Shown one piece after another: positions 56,932 to 64,000 of a stretch of 64,000 nucleotides of DNA. The notes beneath the pieces were generated by a model. That model saw nothing but the letters and a program-made list of their open reading frames with translations, was not told the DNA's origin and did not search any database. How positions within the stretch are numbered: position 1 is the stretch's first letter; each line of letters starts with the position of its first letter. The position numbers and the translations under genes were made by a program. The DNA is taken from assembly GCA_963082975.1 (NCBI GenBank), contig OY720345.1, forward strand, positions 79,329,034 to 79,393,033, written 5' to 3'. This DNA comes from Labia minor. Taxonomy: Eukaryota > Arthropoda > Insecta > Dermaptera > Spongiphoridae.

Positions 56932-57951
56932 TGTAACGCCGAGATTGAATATTAGAGGAAAAGTCGTACAAGCACAAACGGACATACCCGTGCCATCTAT
57001 CGGAATCAATATGATTGACTAATGGATGGGAGGGGATATAGCCTAGTGATAGGATGAAGTGAAAAGAAAGAGATATTCTCGCCTGTCCAATGGATGAAAT
57101 ATTATCGTCTCGCTATCGAATTAATTAATGTATTGCATCTTACCGAAAATTCTACCGTAAACGTTTCTCTCCAGTAGTGTCTGTAAGAATAAAATATATA
57201 TATTGTTGTGAAATTTACCTGCAATAAATACCGCCCATATCAGATATCGTACCGGTAAGAGTGAATTATAATATATGTCTTTATGAATAACGCTTATAAT
57301 AATACCCGTACCTGTTATTAATGAGTTATTACAGTTTTTAGGTTACGGCCAAGTTTTTAGGTTACGGCCAAGTTTTTAGGTTACGGCCAAGTTTTTAGGT
57401 TACGGCCAAGTTTTAGGATACCGCCAGTTCTAGGTTACCACAAGTTTCTAGGCTACCGCAAGTTTCCGGTTAGCTGCTATTTTAGACTACCGCAAGTTCA
57501 GGTTACGTGCAAGTTTTAAGTCATCGCCGTTTCCGGATATCGCTTTTCGTTATGCCTTTTTGTCTCTAGTTGGAAAACGGAGAAAATACACCTACTTCCT
57601 ATATCATCACAGCATTACCGTATCGTACTGACTTTTTCTATTAATAACGTCTATCTATTAAGTGTCTCGTATTAAAGGTTATAAAATAAATAAAAACCAG
57701 TAGATCCCCCCGTTGAGTTTCTATCCAGCAACCTAAGTTAAGCTTAGGCATTCGTGTAACTTAAATTGTACAATAAACATATGTGTACCGTAATATGAAT
57801 CAAAGTTTGTAAATATATCTTGTTTATTATTTGATATCTAAATATAATAAAATTTCTTTCTTTTTTTTTTATATAAATTATTCTTATATAATTTCCCTCT
57901 CTTATGTTATTTATTTAGTACCGATTGTACAATTAAGGTCGCATGAGTATA
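56932..57951 (+). repeat. 5' LTR
   Basis: Contains a 19-bp motif TTTTTAGGTTACGGCCAAG in four tandem copies (57335-57412), followed by degenerate copies, and AATAAA near 57685 and 57770. Confidence 0.92.
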
Positions 57952-57969
57952 TGGCGCCCGAACAGGGAC
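57952..57969 (+). promoter_or_regulatory. primer-binding site, tRNA-Lys type
   Basis: TGGCGCCCGAACAGGGAC immediately after the LTR is complementary to the 3' end of a tRNA-Lys. Confidence 0.85.
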
Positions 57970-58264
57970 GCTGGTTTTTGTTTTTTTATACATAAATATA
58001 TGACTGTTCAGCTGGGACATTGATTTTTCATTATACATAAATATATGGTCCCCAAACAGCTGGTACATTGGTTTTTCTTTTTATTGATTATTAATCACAT
58101 AAATATATCGATATTAATTATTAATATAGTTAAAAATAAACTAATTAATAAAATAAAATGAAAATAAGTATAAAATCATCTAAGTATATAAAATTAAAGA
58201 AATGAACTTGTAATTGATTTTGGATGATATAATTTATTTGGAGGTGTTTTTTTATATATTTAAT

Positions 58265-59510
58265 ATAGATTAAATTTAAGTATACCTATAATTATCGTTT
58301 GTTCTTAGAAAATATAACTAAGACACAGTAATTCATTTTGTATTTATAAACATAATAATATTAATAATAAGCTTGACAATTTTAAATGTTAATATTATTC
58401 CATTCTAAAATAATTATATTGAAAATAATTATTTTTATCTTTGAAGGTTTATAAAATTGCTATAAATAGGTTTATGATTTATTTAAAAATAATTCAGAGA
58501 TGATTTATTTAGTTTTTTTTATAAATAATATAAATTATTTGAAATTCCGTTTAGTTATAATAAATTTATTATTGAATAAATTTAAGTATACCTATAATAT
58601 AATTATCGTTTGTTCTTAGAAATTATAACTAAGACACATTAATGCATTTTGTATTTATAAATATAATAATATTAATAATAAGATTGATATTTTTAAATAT
58701 TAATATTATACAATTCTGATACAATTTTATTGAAAATAATTATTTTTATCTTCAAAAGTTTATACAATCATTATAAATAAGCTTATGACTTGTTTAAAAT
58801 TAATTCCGAAATAATTTATTTATTTTTATATAAATAAAATAAATTATTTAAAATTCCGTTTAGTTATTATGAATTTGTTATTGAATAAATTCAAGGATAC
58901 CTATAATTACCGTTTATACTTGGAAAATATATTCAAAACATTAATTCATTTTGTATTTTAAAACATAATAATGTTAAGAATAAGATTAATAGTTAGAAAT
59001 ATTAATAGTGTTCAATTCTAAAGTAATTTTATCGAAAATAATTATTTTTATCTTTAAAGGTTGTATAAACTTATGCTTATAAATAAGCTTATGACTTGGT
59101 TAAAAATAATTCCGAAATAATTTATTTAATTTTTTTATAAATAAAATAAATTATTTAAAATTCCGTTTAATTATGATAAGTTTATTGTTGAATGAATTTA
59201 AGTATTACCTATAATTATCGTTTGTTCTCTGAAAATGTAACCCCAATACATTAATTCATTTCGTATCTAGTAAACAAAATAATATTAATCATAAGATTCT
59301 AATAATTTTAAAAATTAATATTATTCAATTCTAAAATAATTATATTGAAAATAATTATTTTTATCTTTAAGGGTTTATACAGTTGTTATAAATAAATTTA
59401 TGATTTGTTTAAAATTAAGTCAGAAATTATTTGTTTATTTTTTTTTAAACAATATAAATGGTTTCAAATTTCGTTTGGTTATGATAAATTTATTATTGAA
59501 TAAATAATTC
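58265..59510. repeat. four diverged tandem repeats of about 305 bp
   Basis: ACCTATAATTATCGTTTGTTC recurs near 58284, 58590, 58900 and 59210, each followed by TTCATTTTGTATTTA and TTAAAATTCCGTTT. AT-rich and non-coding; diverged more than the LTRs. Confidence 0.8.
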
Positions 59511-59633
59511 AACAACTGTTTGTCTGTAGTATATGGTATTATACCTTATATAATAATTTCGTTATTGTAATTGATTATCTACTTGTTTTGTATTGTAAAT
59601 TTTTATTCTCTTTAATAATTATTTTGTACTGGG

Positions 59634-60436
59634 TTGCTGGTTATAATAGAGTTTTTCCTTAACGATGGCGGAAGAATTAATAGCTTATATTTATCTCGAA
59701 TTACCGAATTTCTACCGCTAACAAATTCATCCCATAGTAGCCTTCAACGATTTCTCAGTGGACATGTCAGCAATATGAGTGCCTTAATGTCCCTAAATTT
59801 ACCGGATGTGGGAGATTTTATTAAATTACAGATAGCATTAAATAACTTAGATTCTGGCACGAGGAGAGAGTTCGAGGACAAGCAGTCGTCGACAACCATA
59901 CCGACTTATGAGTTACTCATAGAGTTTGTAACGGAGCGTAGCCGTGTAGCGGAGCTCATGAAGATAGATAACAGTGGTTGTGGTGATGCTATTAGCAAAT
60001 CAGATTCTAAAGGTCCAGTTTCCTTTCCGTCCCGAGTTCCTAAAGTAATACCTTACCGCCCTTTGCGAAGATTTCCGTACCGCCACCAACCAATAATACC
60101 TTACCGCCCTCTGTGAAGATTTCCGTACCGCCACCAACCAATAATACCTTTCCTCCTTCTGTGAAGATTTCCGTGTCGCCACCAATCGATGATACCTTTC
60201 CGCCCTCTAAGAAGATTTCCGTGTCGCCACCAACCAATAATACCTTTCCTCCTTCTAAGAAGATTTCCGTGTCGCCACCAACCGATAATACCTTACTACC
60301 TACTGGGAAAACTTCAATACCGTTGCCGTTGGACAAAACTGTCTCGCTCTTTCGTGAACCTAAAGTGTCACCCTTGGAGAAGAGTGATGATATTCCGATC
60401 TCATCAGTGGAGAATGAGCCTACCTGTATGAATTAG
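59634..60436 (+). pseudogene. BEL/Pao-like gag remnant with proline-rich minisatellite
   Basis: The frame to 60116 reads LQRFLSGHVSNMSALMSLN, then FIKLQIALNNLDSGTRREFE and PTYELLIEFVTERSRVAE, which resembles the gag core (DUF1759 type) of BEL/Pao elements. An alternative ATG (MAEELIAYIYLE, 59665) is in another frame. From 60047 a 48-bp unit (16 codons, PPTNNTFPPSKKISVS) is repeated five times and is open in a different frame (60113-60436). No protease, RT or integrase follows. Confidence 0.6.
60047..60300. repeat. 48-bp minisatellite in gag
   Basis: Five units of CCGCCACCAACCAATAATAC plus AAGATTTCCGT, in phase with codons. Confidence 0.85.
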
Positions 60437-60517
60437 TAATTTTCTAAACTTGATATGAAGCAAGTCCTGCTACAAGTACCTGTTGCCGATGAAGAGTCAC
60501 GTAACATTACGCATAAA

Positions 60518-61560
60518 CGGGTAACGGGTGGATATTTTCTATTAAGCCAATAGAAAAGAAATCTACCTCAGGGACTGGCAACCCTGCCCTCGCGTGAGCC
60601 CATGGTTTCTCCATTTCACATGGAAGAACCATGTATCGTATCTTTGAGATCCCTTTGTAAGAACGGGTAACGGGTGGATTCTTTTCGATTAAGACAATAG
60701 AAAAGAAATCTACCTCAGGGATTGGCAACCCTGCCCTCACGTGAGCTCATGGTTTCTCCATTTCACATGGAAGAATCATGTATCGTTTCGTCTTGAAGTC
60801 TCTTTGGAATCGACGGGTAACGGGTGGATATTTTCTATTAAGCCAATAGAAAAGAAATCTACCTCAGGGATTGGCAACCCTGCCCTCGCGTGAGCCCATG
60901 GTTTCTCCATTTCACATGGAAGAATCATGTATCGTTTCGTCTTGAAGTCTCTTTGGAATCGAACGGGTAACGGGTGGATATTTTCTATTAAGCCAATAGA
61001 AAAGAAATCTACCTCAGGGATTGGCAACCCTGCCCTCGCGTGAGCTCATGGTTTCTCCATTTCACATGGAAGAATCATGTATCGTTTCGTCTTGAAGTTC
61101 TCTTTGTTGTAAGCGAACGGGTAACGGGTGGATATTTTCTATTAAGCCAATAGAAAAGAAATCTACCTCAGGGATTGGCAACCCTGCCCTCGCGTGAGCC
61201 CATGGTTTCTCCATTTCACATGGAAGAATCATGTATCGTTTCGTCTTGAAGTTCTCTTTGTTGTAAGCGAACGGGTAACGGGTGGATATTTTCTATTAAG
61301 CCAATAGAAAAGAAATCTACCTCAGGGATTGGCAACCCTGCCCTCACGTGAGCTCATGGTTTCTCCATTTCACATGGAAGAATCATGTATCGTTTCGTCT
61401 TGAAGTCTCTTTGGAATCGAACGGGTAACGGGTGGATATTTTCTATCAAGCCAATAGAAAAGAAATCTACCTCAGGGATTGGCAACCCTGCCCTCACGTG
61501 AGCTCATGGTTTCTCCATTCACGTGGAAGAATCATGTATCGTATCTTTGAAGTTCTACCG
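60518..61560. repeat. seven-copy 150-bp direct repeat
   Basis: CGGGTAACGGGTGGAT starts at 60518, 60664, 60814, 60964, 61118, 61272 and 61422, periods 146-154. Units include AATCTACCTCAGGGA, TTGGCAACCCTGCCCTC and a TTTCTCCATTTCACATGG block and are nearly identical. Minus-strand open frames here are by-products. Confidence 0.9.
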
Positions 61561-61648
61561 AGAGTCCCGTACCGATTGAAATCAAACACTTCCGTACCGG
61601 TCCATTCCGACAAAACTTTCTGTACGACGTTCCCTCTGGAAGGGGGTA

Positions 61649-62668
61649 TGTAACGCCGAGATTGAATATTAGAGGAAAAGTCGTACAAGCACAAACGGAC
61701 ATACCCGTGCCATCTATCGGAATCAATATGATTGACTAATGGATGGGAGGGGATATAGCCTAGTGATAGGATGAAGTGAAAAGAAAGAGATATTCTCGCC
61801 TGTCCAATGGATGAAATATTATCGTCTCGCTATCGAATTAATTAATGTATTGCATCTTACCGAAAATTCTACCGTAAACGTTTCTCTCCAGTAGTGTCTG
61901 TAAGAATAAAATATATATATTGTTGTGAAATTTACCTGCAATAAATACCGCCCATATCAGATATCGTACCGGTAAGAGTGAATTATAATATATGTCTTTA
62001 TGAATAACGCTTATAATAATACCCGTACCTGTTATTAATGAGTTATTACAGTTTTTAGGTTACGGCCAAGTTTTTAGGTTACGGCCAAGTTTTTAGGTTA
62101 CGGCCAAGTTTTTAGGTTACGGCCAAGTTTTAGGATACCGCCAGTTCTAGGTTACCACAAGTTTCTAGGCTACCGCAAGTTTCCGGTTAGCTGCTATTTT
62201 AGACTACCGCAAGTTCAGGTTACGTGCAAGTTTTAAGTCATCGCCGTTTCCGGATATCGCTTTTCGTTATGCCTTTTTGTCTCTAGTTGGAAAACGGAGA
62301 AAATACACCTACTTCCTATATCATCACAGCATTACCGTATCGTACTGACTTTTTCTATTAATAACGTCTATCTATTAAGTGTCTCGTATTAAAGGTTATA
62401 AAATAAATAAAAACCAGTAGATCCCCCCGTTGAGTTTCTATCCAGCAACCTAAGTTAAGCTTAGGCATTCGTGTAACTTAAATTGTACAATAAACATATG
62501 TGTACCGTAATATGAATCAAAGTTTGTAAATATATCTTGTTTATTATTTGATATCTAAATATAATAAAATTTCTTTCTTTTTTTTTTATATAAATTATTC
62601 TTATATAATTTCCCTCTCTTATGTTATTTATTTAGTACCGATTGTACAATTAAGGTCGCATGAGTATA
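61649..62668 (+). repeat. 3' LTR
   Basis: Same length and apparently the same sequence as the 5' LTR. Confidence 0.92.
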
Positions 62669-62879
62669 ATTTTATTATATTAATTAAAATGAGAACTTTT
62701 AGAATAAATTATTTAATTGAAATGATATTTGAATATTAGAATTTAAAATAAAAAGTTAAAATTTATAATAATTCTTTGATTGCTAGTTATATACATTGTG
62801 TAAAATGAGTCCGCCAGTCAGTGAGTGGGCCACGCCTGGCTCTTGAATGAACAACACGGAGAACTATATATAAACTTTA

Positions 62880-62945
62880 AATCTCTCTCTCTCCCGCTCA
62901 CACACACTCTCACCTCTCTCCTCATCCCCTCCACCTCTCATTTCT
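62880..62945. repeat. CT-rich microsatellite
   Basis: CTCTCTCTCTCCCGCTCAC and CACACTCTCACCTCTC runs in the 5' part of the second Helitron; no gene. Confidence 0.7.
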
Positions 62946-63293
62946 TAGTTATTTCAATTTCCACAAATTGTCTAATTTTTAAAATATTCACTAATTTACT
63001 TTCTATTTTTATTCTTTAATCCTTAAATAATATATTTTCTATTTTATGTTAAAATGTAAATAACTTACATTTTAACATATTAAACTATGACAGCAAAAAA
63101 GTAAACGAATTACATACATACATACAAACAGTCTCCTTTATATATATAGATGTTTAAAAGATTCATTTTTATTATGTGATATTAATAAAAAATAACGATG
63201 CTCTGTGCAAGTCGAATCATGTTGCACATAATTAAATAACAATTGCCAAACAAAGAATATAATATTTTTTTAAATTCTTATATTTATCTTTTA

Positions 63294-63407
63294 TCTATAT
63301 ATATAAAAAAAGGTTTTTGTCTGCACATTGCTCAGAATTTAAAAATTTTTGCATATCTTCGCGTTTCATGACCTCTAGAATCCAAAAGTGACTTTAGAAT
63401 TTTTCAC

Positions 63408-63438
<31 letters not shown>

Positions 63439-64000
63439 GGTCTGTCTGTCTGTCGGTCTGTCTGTCTGTCGGTCTGTCTGTCCGGAAAATTACTATTTTA
63501 TAGACTCAGAATTGACTGAACCGATTTCTTTGAAATTACATCACAATATTCTTATATACCCCTAGAGTAACATAGGCTATAAATTTTATTTATATGTCAA
63601 CAATAACCGCAGAAATTAATTTTTTAAAGTTTATATAATTCTCCGTGTTGTTCATTCAAGAGCAGCTCGCGGCTCACTGTCGGCCTAGCGGAATCATTTC
63701 AAACAATGAATTATCATAGCGATTCCCAATAGAAGAATTATTATAATATTTCCCTTTTTATTTTAAATTCTAATATACAAATATCAATTCAATTAAATAA
63801 TTTATTCTAAAAGTTCTCAATTTAATTAAAATATTTATTAGATCATATTTTTATCTTAAATTATTTTTTATTTAATTGAATATTTCTTCTTTTCTATAAT
63901 ATATATATAATAATATATAAATTTTATCATTGAATAATAAAAAAAAATATTATTTAACCTGAATTAAAATGACTGAATTCTATTATCTTTGTTTTTTATT
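63294..64000 (+). mobile_element. Helitron 5' segment, runs off the window
   Basis: Starts TCTATATATATAAAAAAAGG after host A and repeats 53983-54720 almost base for base, differing in the number of GTCT units. The 3' end lies outside the window. 63151-63293 is AT-rich with no gene. Confidence 0.78.

Larger units (their letters stand above)
56932..62668 (+). mobile_element. young LTR retrotransposon, BEL/Pao-like, lacking pol
   Basis: LTRs 56932-57951 and 61649-62668, both 1,020 bp (TGTAACGCC...GAGTATA) and apparently identical. TSD ATTT at 56928-56931 and 62669-62672; the unoccupied sequence TAAATATTTTATTA survives at 41725-41740. PBS directly follows the left LTR; a purine tract GGAAGGGGGTA precedes the right LTR. 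The 3.7-kb interior has repeats and a gag remnant only. Confidence 0.92.
54884..63150 (-). mobile_element. Helitron (second full copy) with nested hAT and LTR element
   Basis: 3' end at 54884 (hairpin GAGCGACGAAGGAGCTC-like, then TGAGCAGCTAG and T); 5' end at 63150 (minus TCTATATATATAAAGGAG, after host A). Subtracting the hAT with TSD (473 bp) and LTR element with TSD (5,741 bp) leaves about 2.05 kb, close to the 39872 copy. The 5' 200 bp differ from that copy: a CT/CATA-rich stretch replaces the GTCT run. Confidence 0.82.

Noticed and set aside
60000-60336. Minus-strand open frames with repeated EIFLEGGKVLLVGGDT
   Set aside because: They are the reverse reading of the 48-bp gag minisatellite; the plus frame is the one continuous with gag.
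60507-61027. Minus-strand frames over the 150-bp array (AGLPIPEVDFFSIGLIE)
   Set aside because: The same short peptide repeats with the DNA unit and shifts frame between units; no start or family support.

Overview
This is strongly AT-rich nuclear DNA from an animal, most likely an arthropod and probably an insect. The grounds are spliceosomal introns (GTAAG/GTGAGT...AG), C2H2 zinc-finger genes, a PNO1 orthologue, and a mobile-element mix typical of insects: mariner, Merlin, hAT, MULE, Jockey-like LINE, CsRn1/Kabuki-like Ty3/gypsy, BEL/Pao-like LTR element, Helitron and Helentron-type pieces. I could not place it to species. There are no bacterial operons, no rRNA genes and no CRISPR array.

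Host-like genes are few. The only clear single-copy candidate is a minus-strand PNO1/Dim2-type ribosome-assembly gene (9516-10275). It has a 5'UTR intron and one in-frame TGA at a conserved tryptophan. A small C2H2 zinc-finger family is present as one intact gene (24240-25476), one 3'-decayed gene (28733-29969), a copy cut off by a Helitron terminus (15731-15958), a minus-strand 3' fragment (about 33955-34905), and a stray 5' flank split by a gypsy element and a Helitron (35490-42254).

The rest is layered transposons, many with boundaries that can be proven from the sequence. 0-5 kb: mariner remnant, MULE with a 9-bp TSD, hAT with an 8-bp TSD, Helentron-type endonuclease pieces, a Helitron 3' end. 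5-9 kb: AT-rich repeats, some with tRNA-like modules. 10.7-15.4 kb: a deleted gypsy relic (gag SAP-like head joined to integrase) interrupted by an apparently complete hAT with a 619-aa transposase and a perfect 8-bp TSD. 17-19 kb: a dead mariner carrying a Merlin deletion derivative with its own 8-bp TSD. 20-24 kb: long-inverted-repeat element, tandem repeats, Helitron ends. 24-35 kb: zinc-finger cluster, an inverted duplication and LINE tails. 35.5-39.6 kb: degenerate CsRn1-like gypsy. 39.9-42.2 kb: a full Helitron carrying a LINE fragment, its insertion site confirmed by an uninterrupted paralogue at about 15.69 kb. 44-53 kb: a large inverted duplication around a 5'-truncated Jockey-like LINE. 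54-64 kb: a second copy of that Helitron swollen to 8.3 kb by a hAT derivative and a 5.7-kb LTR element with apparently identical 1,020-bp LTRs, a gag remnant and no pol.

The genes do not form a pathway. The window is best read as a record of repeated insertion into a zinc-finger cluster and into older transposons. The youngest events look like the LTR element, the hAT at 12-15 kb, the Helitron copies at the right edge and the internal finger duplication.
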